From positions 1 through 50,345 of the forward strand of contig CACYXH010000068.1 of the NCBI GenBank assembly GCA_902778245.1: a stretch of DNA of 50,345 nt, in the 5' to 3' direction. The translations under genes and the position numbers were made by a program. A model generated the notes under the pieces. It did not search any database. It was not told the DNA's origin and saw only the letters and a list, made by a program, of their open reading frames with translations. How positions within the stretch are numbered: position 1 is the stretch's first letter; each line of letters begins with the position of its first letter. This DNA comes from an uncultured Lachnospiraceae bacterium (GTDB lineage Bacteria; Bacillota; Clostridia; Lachnospirales; Lachnospiraceae). Below, in pieces: positions 33,277 to 42,689 of the stretch.

Positions 33277-34701
33277 TCAATTCCTAAGGAATGCCGCGTA
33301 TCCTTTCTTCGCTTCGTAGATATCCGCCTTGCTGGTGATCTCCATTGGCGCATGCATATTTAAAACCGCCACGCCGCTGTCGATAACCTCCATGCCGTAA
33401 AGGGCGGAGATATAGGCGATGGTTCCGCCTCCGCCCGCGTCAATCCTGCCAAGCTCCGCTGTCTGGAATGCCACGTTCGCCTCATCCATGACCTTGCGTA
33501 TCCAGCCCATATATTCCGCATTGGCGTCGTTGGAGCCGGATTTTCCTCTGGCTCCGGTGTACTTATTGAAGACCAGGCCTTTGCCAAAGTAAGCCGCATT
33601 CTTTTTCTCAAAGGCGCTGCCATACAGTGGGTCATAGGCGGCGCTCACGTCGGAGGAAAGCATCCTGGAATTTGCCAGGCATCTGCGCAGCGCAAGTTCG
33701 CTGTACTGTCCCATGCAGTTCATCAGCTCTGCAACAGTATTTTCAAAGAACCTGGACTGCATTCCGGTAGCGCCCACGCTCCCGATCTCTTCTTTATCTA
33801 CCAGCACACAGCAGCAGGTATGCGCCTGAGTTTCTGTCTCCAAAAGCGCTGCCAGAGAAGTATAGCTGCAGACCCTGTCATCCTGTCCGTAGGCCGCCAC
33901 CATGCTCCGGTCCATGCCGCAGTCTCTGGCTGCTCCCGCCGGAACGATCTCCAGCTCCGCAGAAAGGAAATCTTCTTCTTCCATTCCGTATTTTTCTTTC
34001 AGAATTTTCAGGATACCGGCTTTCACCGCATCCTTCTGAACTTTGTCTTTCTTTTCCGATCCCTCCTGCGCATCTTCCTCATCTTTTTCAGGAACCAGCG
34101 GACGGCTTCCGATCAGCACATCCAGATTTTCTCCCTCAATGACTACTCTGGCCTTCTTTTCCAACTGCTCCCCGGACAGGTGGATCAGAAGATCTGTGAT
34201 GCAAAAAACCGGATCTGAGGGGTCCTCGCCGATGCACACCCGGGTCACCGTGCCATCTTTCTTTGCCACCACGCCATGGATGGCCAGCGGGATCGTCACC
34301 CACTGATACTTCTTCACACCGCCATAATAGTGGGTATCCAGATAAACCAGCTCCGTATCCTCATACAGCGGATGCTGTTTCAGGTCCAGTCTGGGAGAAT
34401 CGATATGCGCTCCCAAAATCCTCATTCCCTTACTTATGGGTTCTGTGCCGATCAAAAACAGGGCCACCGCTTTTTCCATGCACACTGCGTAAACCTTATC
34501 TCCCGGTTGTAGCTGCTTTCCTTCCTGAAGCACTTCCTCCAGACTCTGATAGCCCGCCGCTCTGGCCTGGCGAAGGGTTTCTTTTACACACTCCCGCTCC
34601 GTCTTTCCGTTATCTAAAAATTTCCTGTAGTCCGATGCCAGTTTTTCCAACTCCTGGCACTGTTCTTTCGTGTAAGATTTCCATACATTTTCCCGATTCA
34701 T
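33277..34701 (-). CDS. M18 family aminopeptidase
   Basis: A 474-residue zinc aminopeptidase that removes N-terminal acidic or neutral residues from peptides. Metal ligands: His in GAHIDSPRLD (near 98), Glu in VDKEEIGSVGATG, Asp in SSDVSAAYD and His in LNMHAPMEI near the end. It has a charged insert (EKDEEDAQEGSEKKDK) near residue 215. It directly follows the MotB-like gene (40-base gap) and precedes the aldo/keto reductase. Cytoplasmic; intact. Confidence 0.93.
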   Translation of the reverse strand: MNRENVWKSYTKEQCQELEKLASDYRKFLDNGKTERECVKETLRQARAAGYQSLEEVLQEGKQLQPGDKVYAVCMEKAVALFLIGTEPISKGMRILGAHIDSPRLDLKQHPLYEDTELVYLDTHYYGGVKKYQWVTIPLAIHGVVAKKDGTVTRVCIGEDPSDPVFCITDLLIHLSGEQLEKKARVVIEGENLDVLIGSRPLVPEKDEEDAQEGSEKKDKVQKDAVKAGILKILKEKYGMEEEDFLSAELEIVPAGAARDCGMDRSMVAAYGQDDRVCSYTSLAALLETETQAHTCCCVLVDKEEIGSVGATGMQSRFFENTVAELMNCMGQYSELALRRCLANSRMLSSDVSAAYDPLYGSAFEKKNAAYFGKGLVFNKYTGARGKSGSNDANAEYMGWIRKVMDEANVAFQTAELGRIDAGGGGTIAYISALYGMEVIDSGVAVLNMHAPMEITSKADIYEAKKGYAAFLRN

Positions 34702-34741
34702 TTTTATTGCTTCCTTTCCTTACCAGTTCTTTCAAAAAATG

Positions 34742-35794
34742 TCATGGTGTTTCCGCCATTTCACTGCTGGTCTTCGTCTCCTGGATGATCTGCTGCAGTT
34801 CGGACATCATCTCCTCATCTTTCAAACGGAACTTGATCTCCACACGCCGGGAAGCATCCATATCCACCTGTCCGTTTTCGTCCAGAATAGGGTTGCTCAT
34901 GGACCGCCCGTTGGCGGTTAGTTTCTCCCTCAGAATACTGCTCTCCTGAGCTGTCAGGAAGGAATCCTCGGAATATACCAGATATTCCGCCACTGCGTAA
35001 GCCCTGCGCTGAGAAAGACTTAAGTTTGTGATGTAGTCTCCCTGGGTATCCGTATAACCATCAATGATAACCTCCGCCAGGTAGGGTTCATACTCCTCGC
35101 TAAGAAGCACTTTGCAGTATACCGGCAAGATCTGTGCCAGGATTGCCTGACCCTCCTGTGTCAGTTCGCTCTCGTTTAGCTCAAACAATACGCTGGAATC
35201 CAACACGATAGCTCCGGTCTGATAGTCAATATCCACGTTGATCTGATTCGTCTTGAACTCTTCGTTCAAAGACGCGATCAGGTCCGCTTTCACACCGATG
35301 ATCTGATCGATCCTTGCCTGCTGCTGGGTCATCAGCGCGTTCTGCTCATCCAATTTTGCCTGACTAGCCGCCAGGGCCTGATCCCGCGCCTCCAGTTCTT
35401 CCTCCTGAGACGCCAGCAGCGCATTTTGCTCATCCAGCTGCGTCTGGCTGGCTGCCAGATCCTTTTCTTTCTGGGAAAGCTGCTTCGCCTGCTCATCCAA
35501 GGTACTTTGCAGCGCGATCAGCGCAGCTGCCTGTTCATCCAAAGTAGTCTGCTGGGAAGCCAGCTGACTGGCTTGCTCGTCCAACTGTGTCTGTGACAGA
35601 TCCAGCGCATTCTGCGTCTGGAGCTGCTTCGCCTGCTCCGCCAGTTTCTCCGTGTAGTTTTTCTGTGCCTGCATCAGGCACACCGCCATGATCAGCACGA
35701 AGAGAAGAAGCAGGCCGGACATCATATCAGAATAGGATCTCCAGACATTGTGGCTGGACGTATCCTGCATTTTTCTTCTATTAACTTTTTTCAT
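34742..35794 (-). CDS. ZorB/MotB-like stator protein with long coiled coil and OmpA domain
   Basis: About 350 residues. After a basic start, one membrane helix carries the proton-path Asp in YSDMMSGLLLLF, as in MotB and ZorB. A coiled coil follows (about 45-175), with the tetrad LDEQ five times at spacings of 14, 14, 21 and 28 residues, exact multiples of seven. The C-terminal OmpA peptidoglycan-binding domain reads IIDGYTDTQGDYI and LSLSQRRAYAVAEYL. It should anchor a proton-driven stator to the cell wall. The start is ATG 35794 with GGAGG 7 bases before. It is paired with the MotA-like gene upstream; no flagellar or Zorya effector genes are near. Confidence 0.87.
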   Translation of the reverse strand: MKKVNRRKMQDTSSHNVWRSYSDMMSGLLLLFVLIMAVCLMQAQKNYTEKLAEQAKQLQTQNALDLSQTQLDEQASQLASQQTTLDEQAAALIALQSTLDEQAKQLSQKEKDLAASQTQLDEQNALLASQEEELEARDQALAASQAKLDEQNALMTQQQARIDQIIGVKADLIASLNEEFKTNQINVDIDYQTGAIVLDSSVLFELNESELTQEGQAILAQILPVYCKVLLSEEYEPYLAEVIIDGYTDTQGDYITNLSLSQRRAYAVAEYLVYSEDSFLTAQESSILREKLTANGRSMSNPILDENGQVDMDASRRVEIKFRLKDEEMMSELQQIIQETKTSSEMAETP

Positions 35795-35841
35795 ACGCAA
35801 GCCTCCAAATTTACGATGCTCTCGTTTATCATTCGCATTCT

Positions 35842-37147
35842 TTAACGGAACAATCCACGCTTATTCTGTTGACGCTGCTGCTTTTCCATCATAGCGATCA
35901 GACGTTCCATCCTTTCTGTCAGCTGTTCCACATCCGCCGCCTCTTTTTGAGGAGAAGCGTTCTCCAACTGCTCCGTCACCGCCTCCAGAGTTCGTGCGCT
36001 GATATCATTGATCTGAGCCATTTTTTCCATAACCTTTGCCATATAATCCACGAAGTCCGCCAGATGCTCCTGCTGCAGTTTCAGCGCCGCCAAAGTTTCC
36101 TGCTGGCTAGTGCTGGAGGCCTTCATTGCCCGGGTCATCTCCCTCTCCCCTGCCAGGAAATCGCTCTGGAACTTGGCCTGTGCCTGGGACATCACCTGAT
36201 TATACTCTTTCTGCATCTTGTTGGATTCCCGAAGCAGAACCCTCATTTCATTAAACTCCGTCAGCAGCTCTTTCTTCATACTGCCCATCACCTGCTTGGA
36301 GATGTTCTCCAGGAGCTGTTCCTGATTCAGCGTAACCACCTGAGTAAAATTATCCATGGTCTCATTCATGTGATCCATGGCCGGAGCAACGTAACTCTCA
36401 AAGCTTACTGCCATCTGCTCCGCCATACCCTCGGTCATTTCCTGCATGATTCTTGTCTGTTCTTTCTGATTCGCAAGTACATGATTCATAGCTGTTGCAT
36501 CCGTAGGCGTCACCGCGCACAGATAATACTTGTCCAGGAAATTGTCCAGACTCTCAGACACTCTGGAGAGAGCGCCCCGCAGCCAGTAGGAAAATACCAT
36601 AGACAGCGTAATTCCGTAGATAGAAGTGATAAATGCCACCTTGATACCATCCACCAATGACGATACAGAGGAAGTCATTGCCTCGTAAGTCTGGGGATCA
36701 AACCCCCGCAGCCCCCAAACCAGACCTACAAAAGTACCTAAAATACCCAGGCTGGTCAAAATGTCCGGCACCATCTCCACCAGTTTCCGATGGGTATAAT
36801 TGTTGATCTCATATTCTCCGATATAGTCCCCGATATCACAAGGACTGTTTGTCTTTCTTAAATAAGCCAGATACTCCTGATACTTTTTGTCCAGATACTC
36901 TACTTCAAACAGCTTTGCTCCCGGCACGGTGATCTCCGCTATACTTCCTTTATTGCGGTAGATGCCCATCAGCTTCTGGGAAGCCAGATCCAGCCCCCTG
37001 ACAGTACGGTTGATCCTGTAAAAGCCAAATCCCCAGGCAAAACTCATGATTACCAGCATGATGCCCCGCGTCTATGGCAAGCATCGTAATAAAGACACAA
37101 ACCCCGGCTGCCAGTATAGCGGTCAACACATTTGAAACTTTTCGCAT
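35842..37147 (-). pseudogene. ZorA/MotA-TolQ-ExbB-like stator protein, N-terminal frameshift
   Basis: The main frame (37059 to 35842, 405 residues) has membrane segments, the MotA/TolQ/ExbB core LGILGTFVGLVWGLRGF, and VDGIKVAFITSIYGITLS, followed by a cytoplasmic helical, coiled-coil tail (QRQQNKRGLFR end). A start with signal-like helix in another frame (37147, MRKVSNVLTAILAAGVCVFITMLAIDAG) runs into it at about 37070, then RGIMLVIMSFAWG. I think a short piece is missing at the join, shifting the frame. If real, translation could restart at 37059 but would lack the first helix. The partner is the ZorB-like gene 47 bases downstream. Confidence 0.78.
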
Positions 37148-37186
37148 AGTATTTCCCCTCTCGTGTATGATGTATCTGATATGTTT

Positions 37187-39985
37187 TTACCCTGTTATTT
37201 TTACCTTCCCGGCCTTACTCCATGTACTGTAATACGTTTTTCCGCTCTCTTTCTTGTAAGTTCGGATGCGCACATAGTAGGTTTTCCCCTTTTTCAGCTT
37301 GCTGATGGTCTTTGTCAGGGTACCGGCCTTTATCTTTTTTGTTTTATATGTCTTAAACTTACTGCTGGTGGAATACTGCAGCTGATACCCGTCAATATTC
37401 TTTACCTTTTTCCAGGAGACCGTCATCTTCTTCCCGTTGACTGCCCTCAGTTTCTTCAGCGCCGCGGCCTTTGGGTTGATCTTAAAAGTGATCGTTTTTG
37501 TTCCCGTGTAGGAACCTTTTCCGGTTATGGTGATGATCGCTGTCCCAATTTGTTTATTATTGGAGTATGCGATGGAGTAGTCCTGGCCGTTCACCAGTTC
37601 TGCAGTCCCGTCTTTAACTGTAACTGCCGGCTTCTTTGCTTTTCCGGAATATACCTGCGCTTCCACTGGAGAATACTCCAGAGCTGCCACTGATTTTGGG
37701 GTTATCGTAAAGGATACCGTCTTGCTTCCGGAATAGTTTCCTTTTCCCGTGACAACCGCATAGGCGGCGCCTGCATTCAGATTATTCCGATATGCCACCG
37801 TAAAATCACTGCCCTGCTTCAATGTGCTCGTTCCAAATTTCACCGTAACAGACGGCGTGATTTCCTTTCCTGTATAAACCTGCGCAGCGATAGAAGAAAT
37901 TGCGGCATTTGCAATACTGTCACCGATATCGCAGCGGATACAACGTCCATTCTCAAAAGAGTGCCCCAGCGGCCTGGTGAAATCTGCCTGATAACTGTCA
38001 TCGCATCGGCCGCAGGTGTACGTGGTATAACCGTTCTCCAAACAGGTGGGATCTGTCACCGTCTTCTGGTAATCATGTCCCAGCGGCTCTGTGAGATCTG
38101 CCTGATAGCTGTCACCGCACCGGCCGCAGGTGTACGTGGTATAACCGTTCTCCAAACAAGTGGGATCTGTCACCGTCTTTTGGTAATCATGTCCCAGCGG
38201 CTCGAGAATTTCCGAATATTCGCTACCACAAAAGATACATTGATATTTTTTATATCCTTCAACAGTACAGGAGGGTTCCGACACGGTTGTTTTATAGTAG
38301 TGTCCAAGGGCTTCTTTTCTATTTTCCTGATAACTGTCCCCGCAGCGGCTGCAGGTATATATCGTATAGCCTTCTGTTGTACAAGTTGGAAATATTATTT
38401 TTTTTTCATAGGCATGTCCCAAAGCCTCATCTTCAGTCTGGTACTCTGCGCCGCAGCGCGTGCAGACATATTCTGCATGACCTTTCTCTGTACATGTAGC
38501 CTCCGCAATGGTTACGGAATAGTTATGACCCAGCACTTCACAGAGATGTATTTTTTCCGTTTCCAACAACGGATAAGTAAATGTTTTCGTGCTTGATGAC
38601 CCGCTGAAATTACCGGAACTTGTCCTTCCGGAAGTGATATTTCCCACCATGAAATATTTATAGGATGCCTTATTCCCGGCATCATCCCAGGTCACGTCTG
38701 TCAGATACCATTTTCCATTGATAAGCACGCCGTTCCACATGTGCCCGATCGTGGTTCCTCCCTGCACTACGGTTCCGCCGATCAACACACAGGGAATGCC
38801 AAACTGATCGCAGATCACCTTATATGCTCTGGCGTACCCCTCGCAGACTACGCCGACTCCCACTCGATCCAGAAATCCTCCTGCAGATACAAAAATACGG
38901 AAATCATCATATCCTTTATTTGTCCCGTGTTCTGATACATATGCATTGTATCGGCTTAATCCGCTGTTATCATAATATAGTCTCTCACACAGATAATCGT
39001 GCGCTGCCATCGCCAGCTCCAGTTCATCTGTCCTGCCGTTTCCATCGTAATCCGCCCCGGCTGCTATCTGTGCCGCCGTTTCCGCGACTGCCGCGTCATA
39101 AGCAGAAATCAGGCCGTCCGCCCCGTCAAATGCCAAATTGGGCGTATACACTACCTTTGCCAGATAGCCGACCCACTTGTTCTGTTCCCTGTCATAATAC
39201 TTTCCGGGCGCAACAGAATAACCTCCTCCTCTTATCCAGAAAATTTCAGAATGATCGTACTGAAATGCATCGCCGGATGATTGCATCGCATACAAAGCCT
39301 GAGCATAATAATCCTTATACTCCTGAGCCGAGCGATCGATCAGGTATGATCCGCTGCTATCTTGGTAAACCGTTGCGTCAAACGTGATCGGGGTGGTATT
39401 CTTATCAAAGGTGACCACCAACTGTCCAGTGCTTCTGCCGGTCACATAATATTCTACCCTTTTTTGATACAAAACCGCCGCTGCTCCGCTCAGCTGGTTT
39501 CCAAAGCACCCGTCATAACTCTCCAGACTGAAAGCGCGCATCAGTCTTTTGGCGCCGGAACCCGTGGTAATGACATTGTCCGGCACCACTGTGGCGTCCT
39601 CTAATTCTACGGTGTCCGCTTCCTCCACCGAATCGAAATCACCCGCCAGGGTTTCCGCTGTGAGATCCTCGATGATATCATCAAATTCACTGCTGTCATT
39701 GTCCTCTATGATCCCATCCGCTTCCTCGGTCTCCTGTTCATACGAATCGGATTCATCAAAAGCGTCTGCATCTTCTCCACCACTTCCACCGTCTGTCCAC
39801 GCTTCGTCCGAATCCCATGTCCAAGGGTCTTCCTCTGAAGCCTGTTCTTCCTCAATAACAACCTCTGATCCAACTGCTTTTCCGCCCTCTTCCCCTATCA
39901 AAACGTCTTCTTCCGCATACGCCGCGCTCCAGGGCTGTACCAACAGTCCGGCAGTCAGCAATATTGCGATCCATCTTGTCTTCAT
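37187..39985 (-). CDS. Secreted transglutaminase-like protein with CxxC repeats, Ig-like and FnIII domains
   Basis: About 932 residues from ATG 39985 (AGAGG 7 bases upstream). A signal peptide (MKTRWIAILLTAGLL ... AYA) is followed by a very acidic, low-complexity stretch. A transglutaminase-like domain has the Cys-His-Asp triad in VCEGYARAYK (near 380), IGHMWNG (near 413) and DVTWDDAG (near 433). Then come about six repeats of roughly 34 residues with C-x2-C knuckles (CTRCGAEY, CSRCGDSY, CGRCDDSY; two are almost identical). Two Ig-like domains follow (VYTGKEITPSVTV, VYSGKAKKPAVTV), then a C-terminal fibronectin-III-like domain. Likely a cell-surface or extracellular protein-modifying or adhesive factor; the substrate is unknown. 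Confidence 0.85.
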   Translation of the reverse strand: MKTRWIAILLTAGLLVQPWSAAYAEEDVLIGEEGGKAVGSEVVIEEEQASEEDPWTWDSDEAWTDGGSGGEDADAFDESDSYEQETEEADGIIEDNDSSEFDDIIEDLTAETLAGDFDSVEEADTVELEDATVVPDNVITTGSGAKRLMRAFSLESYDGCFGNQLSGAAAVLYQKRVEYYVTGRSTGQLVVTFDKNTTPITFDATVYQDSSGSYLIDRSAQEYKDYYAQALYAMQSSGDAFQYDHSEIFWIRGGGYSVAPGKYYDREQNKWVGYLAKVVYTPNLAFDGADGLISAYDAAVAETAAQIAAGADYDGNGRTDELELAMAAHDYLCERLYYDNSGLSRYNAYVSEHGTNKGYDDFRIFVSAGGFLDRVGVGVVCEGYARAYKVICDQFGIPCVLIGGTVVQGGTTIGHMWNGVLINGKWYLTDVTWDDAGNKASYKYFMVGNITSGRTSSGNFSGSSSTKTFTYPLLETEKIHLCEVLGHNYSVTIAEATCTEKGHAEYVCTRCGAEYQTEDEALGHAYEKKIIFPTCTTEGYTIYTCSRCGDSYQENRKEALGHYYKTTVSEPSCTVEGYKKYQCIFCGSEYSEILEPLGHDYQKTVTDPTCLENGYTTYTCGRCGDSYQADLTEPLGHDYQKTVTDPTCLENGYTTYTCGRCDDSYQADFTRPLGHSFENGRCIRCDIGDSIANAAISSIAAQVYTGKEITPSVTVKFGTSTLKQGSDFTVAYRNNLNAGAAYAVVTGKGNYSGSKTVSFTITPKSVAALEYSPVEAQVYSGKAKKPAVTVKDGTAELVNGQDYSIAYSNNKQIGTAIITITGKGSYTGTKTITFKINPKAAALKKLRAVNGKKMTVSWKKVKNIDGYQLQYSTSSKFKTYKTKKIKAGTLTKTISKLKKGKTYYVRIRTYKKESGKTYYSTWSKAGKVKITG

Positions 39986-40034
39986 CGCAAACCTCTTTCT
40001 CTCCATTATCCCATGCTTTGCAATTTCTGCTTAC

Positions 40035-40062
40035 AGTTTACCAGAGAATCCGCATTTTGCAA
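40035..40062 (-). promoter_or_regulatory. Candidate promoter of the transglutaminase-like gene
   Basis: On the minus strand TTGCAA (40062-40057), 16-base spacer, TAAACT (40040-40035), about 50 bases before the start at 39985. Confidence 0.45.
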
Positions 40063-40110
40063 GGACTCACCTGCTTTTTCCTCACGATTTCACAGAATTT
40101 TTAAAAATAT

Positions 40111-40298
40111 GGGGCTGTCCCACTAAATGCATAATTTGCATAAATATAGCTTTCTGAGAGTCTCGTCATGCGTTGATACTTCCTGGCTGCAAGCCTATGC
40201 GCAGCAGGCAGGTTAGTATCCACTACGCATGGCGGGCAGCGAGAGCGCTCTTCAGAAAACTATATTTATGCTTTAAAATGCTTAGTGCGACAGCCCCT
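40111..40298. mobile_element. MITE-like palindromic element, 188 bp
   Basis: The element begins GGGGCTGTCCCAC and ends GTGCGACAGCCCC. The terminal inverted repeats run for about 45 bp with few mismatches (TAAATGCATA.../...TATGCTTTA, CTATATTTATG/CATAAATATAG). A second inverted repeat lies inside (CATGCGTTGATACT / AGTATCCACTACGCATG, CTGC/GCAG), so the whole element folds into one long hairpin. It encodes no protein. The ends resemble those of some Clostridial IS families (GGGGCTGTC), so it is probably a non-autonomous derivative moved by a transposase elsewhere. It fills most of the gap between the transglutaminase-like and NlpC genes. Confidence 0.75.
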
Positions 40299-40368
40299 CT
40301 ATTTTGTTCTAATAATTTCTTATATTTCCTAAGGAAACGCATCCATCATCGTTTCCTTCGTGCTACAC

Positions 40369-42534
40369 TTATGACCAATATCTGACGATCTTGACCGGCG
40401 TTGTGTAATTATACGGTGAAATTTTGATACCTCCCAACGGGTATGCCTGGGAATTGCTGGCGTGCACTATGTTTCCGCTGCCTATGTAGATACCAACATG
40501 GCTGGCATAACTGGAAGATCCGTAAAATACCAGATCCCCCGGCAGCATGCTGTCTGTGCTTACTGTCACCGCCTTTTTGTACCCGGCATTGATATAGGTC
40601 TGGCTCGGCCCCTTCATCTGATCGTCCGCCACCCGCAGCAATTTAATACCGTAGTTGGCAAATACCGTCTGCACAAACCCGGAGCAGTCCGCCCCGTTTG
40701 TCAGGCTTGTGCCGCCATAAACATATGGATTTCCCACATACTTGATGGCAAACTTTGCTATCTTCGATCCTGTAGTGCTTCCTGAAACGCTGATGGTCTT
40801 CTCAGCAGTTACAACACCGCTGGAATTGATGGTATATTCCTTATCTCCAACTGCCAATGTCAGGCTTTTCGCCAAAATCCCCGTGGGATAGAAATAGTAC
40901 TTTTTACTATCCAGCACCTGAAGACCGGTCACTGCCGCTCCGTCAGAACTGAAATAATATGTACTCCCATTGACGGTCTGCCATCCCTTCAGCATATTTC
41001 CGTTGGAATCATAACAGTAGGTCTTTCCGTTTTTCGTCTGGAGTCCCACCGTGAGTTTCTTATTAGGATCTCTGGCTCCATCCGCTCCTACATAGTAGGT
41101 GCCAACCCACTTGTTGACAGCCATTTTTCCATTGCTTTCAAAGTAGTAATACTTTGAATTGCAGGTAATCCATTTGGCTTTGGCCGCCGCTCCATCACTC
41201 TCAAAATAGTACGTGGCTTTGTCGACTGTCTGCATGGTGTTTTTAGCCATACGGCCATTTGTAGTATCAAAATAATACAGCTTGCCGCTGATAGTCTTCA
41301 GCCCCTTGTAGAGCTTCGCGTCACTGCCAACATAATATTTTCGGGAATTTTTTGTAAACCATTTGCTCACAAACAGATAGCCCTTGGAAGAATGCGCGTA
41401 GTAAAGATCATTACCGTACTTAATCCACCCCTTCAATAATTTTCCGGCATTATTGCGGCTGAAATAATAATACCTCTTACCTACCTTTGTCACACCGATG
41501 CATCTTGCGCCATCCGCGCCGACATAGTAGGTATTGTTCTCCAGCCAGGTGTTTGTCTGCAGAACACCATTCTTATCAAAATAGTAATACTTGTTACTGA
41601 TCTTCTGCCAGCCGGTCAGTCGCACGCCCGTGCTCGTATTGCAGTAATATCGTTTTCCGTTGACCGTGATCCATCCGGTGGCCATCGCGCCGGAGCTTTG
41701 GAGATATTTCTTTTTCTTCCATTTGTTTGTCTGAACAACACCCTTGGAGCTGGCATAGTAGGTATATTTTCCTACCGTAAACCAACCTGTCTGCAGCACG
41801 CCTGTGCTTTGGTTCAGATAATATTTTTTACCGGACAGAGTCATCCAGCCAAATACTTTGTTTCCGTTCTTATCGTAATAACATTTCTTTCCGTTTTCTG
41901 TGATCCAGCCGTTCTTCAGACCGGTATACCGTCCGTCATCGCCAACCCATTTGCCGTCGATCCACTGCTTCACAGCCATGGTCCCGTCTTTCTGGAAATA
42001 ATAATCTCCGATCCACTTATCTTGGGCCAGCACACCGGTACCACTGTCCCCATAATAGACTTTTCCATTTACTTTGATAAAGCCTTTCTGAAGGGCGCCA
42101 TTGGGACTAAAATAGTACATCTTATTCTTGATAGTCCGCAGACCTGTACGCATCACACCTTTACTGCTAAAGAAAAATTTCTGTGTGATATCATCTACCT
42201 TGATCGTCTGCCAGCCGGTTCTGCGGATACCGTCTGAACCTAAATAGTAAACTTTATTATTAATATTCTGCCAGCCGGTACGCATTTTTCCGTCCGTACC
42301 AAAATAATAGTATTTTTTTTCTATTTTCTTCCAGCCGGTCTGCATCACACCGTTTTCATTGAAATAGTAAGCCGCCCCCTGGATGGTATGCCACCCCACA
42401 TAATATCCTGGTGAAGATTTTGTAGTATAAATCATCCCGTTGGCTGTATTTTTCCAGGCTGCCTGCGCTGTGACCGGCAGAAAAGCCATGATCAGAAAAC
42501 ATATCAACGATATAGTTATGTTCCTCTTTTTCAT
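40369..42534 (-). CDS. Secreted NlpC/P60 peptidase with cell-wall-binding repeats
   Basis: A protein of about 721 residues. A signal peptide (MKKRNITISLICFLIMAFLPVTAQAA) is followed by more than 20 tandem aromatic repeats (GWQ/YYF type, such as GWKKIEKKYYYF and GWQTVNGSTYYF) of the choline/glucan-binding type. The C-terminal domain from about 583 is NlpC/P60 with the catalytic Cys in GADCSGFVQ (near 615) and His in SHVGIYIG (near 677), His in IVHASN (near 690). It should cleave peptidoglycan stem peptides and bind the wall. The ATG 42534 has AAGGG upstream. A good promoter lies at 42617-42645, partly inside the duplicated sequence of the composite transposon. Confidence 0.92.
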   Translation of the reverse strand: MKKRNITISLICFLIMAFLPVTAQAAWKNTANGMIYTTKSSPGYYVGWHTIQGAAYYFNENGVMQTGWKKIEKKYYYFGTDGKMRTGWQNINNKVYYLGSDGIRRTGWQTIKVDDITQKFFFSSKGVMRTGLRTIKNKMYYFSPNGALQKGFIKVNGKVYYGDSGTGVLAQDKWIGDYYFQKDGTMAVKQWIDGKWVGDDGRYTGLKNGWITENGKKCYYDKNGNKVFGWMTLSGKKYYLNQSTGVLQTGWFTVGKYTYYASSKGVVQTNKWKKKKYLQSSGAMATGWITVNGKRYYCNTSTGVRLTGWQKISNKYYYFDKNGVLQTNTWLENNTYYVGADGARCIGVTKVGKRYYYFSRNNAGKLLKGWIKYGNDLYYAHSSKGYLFVSKWFTKNSRKYYVGSDAKLYKGLKTISGKLYYFDTTNGRMAKNTMQTVDKATYYFESDGAAAKAKWITCNSKYYYFESNGKMAVNKWVGTYYVGADGARDPNKKLTVGLQTKNGKTYCYDSNGNMLKGWQTVNGSTYYFSSDGAAVTGLQVLDSKKYYFYPTGILAKSLTLAVGDKEYTINSSGVVTAEKTISVSGSTTGSKIAKFAIKYVGNPYVYGGTSLTNGADCSGFVQTVFANYGIKLLRVADDQMKGPSQTYINAGYKKAVTVSTDSMLPGDLVFYGSSSYASHVGIYIGSGNIVHASNSQAYPLGGIKISPYNYTTPVKIVRYWS

Positions 42535-42616
42535 ATTACTGACCATCCCTTGTTTCCAAAAACATTCTCCGTCTTCTGCGGCAAGAAAATTTACAATTCT
42601 GTTACATCTTATTTAA

Positions 42617-42645
42617 ATACTACTAAATATTTGTAATATTGTCAA
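42617..42645 (-). promoter_or_regulatory. Promoter of the NlpC/P60 gene
   Basis: On the minus strand TTGACA (42645-42640), 17-base spacer, TAGTAT (42622-42617), about 80 bases before the start. The -35 lies inside the 54-bp direct repeat, the -10 outside, so the other copy of the repeat at 48022 has only the -35. Confidence 0.65.
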
Positions 42646-42689
42646 TACCAATGTTACCATGGGGGCCTCAAATATCATTCTATTTTGCT
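42636..42689. repeat. 54-bp direct repeat, left copy (probable target duplication)
   Basis: Identical to 48022-48075 except one base (GGGGGCC versus GGGAGCC). It abuts the left end of the IS1634-like copy at 42690. IS1634-type elements are known for long, variable target duplications. Confidence 0.75.

Noticed and set aside
34742..37147. Complete Zorya defence system
   Set aside because: Only A- and B-like genes occur; no ZorC/D/E homologue within the window.
40111..40298. Riboswitch or noncoding RNA leader
   Set aside because: The end-to-end palindrome with terminal GGGGCTGTC/GACAGCCCC is that of a MITE.
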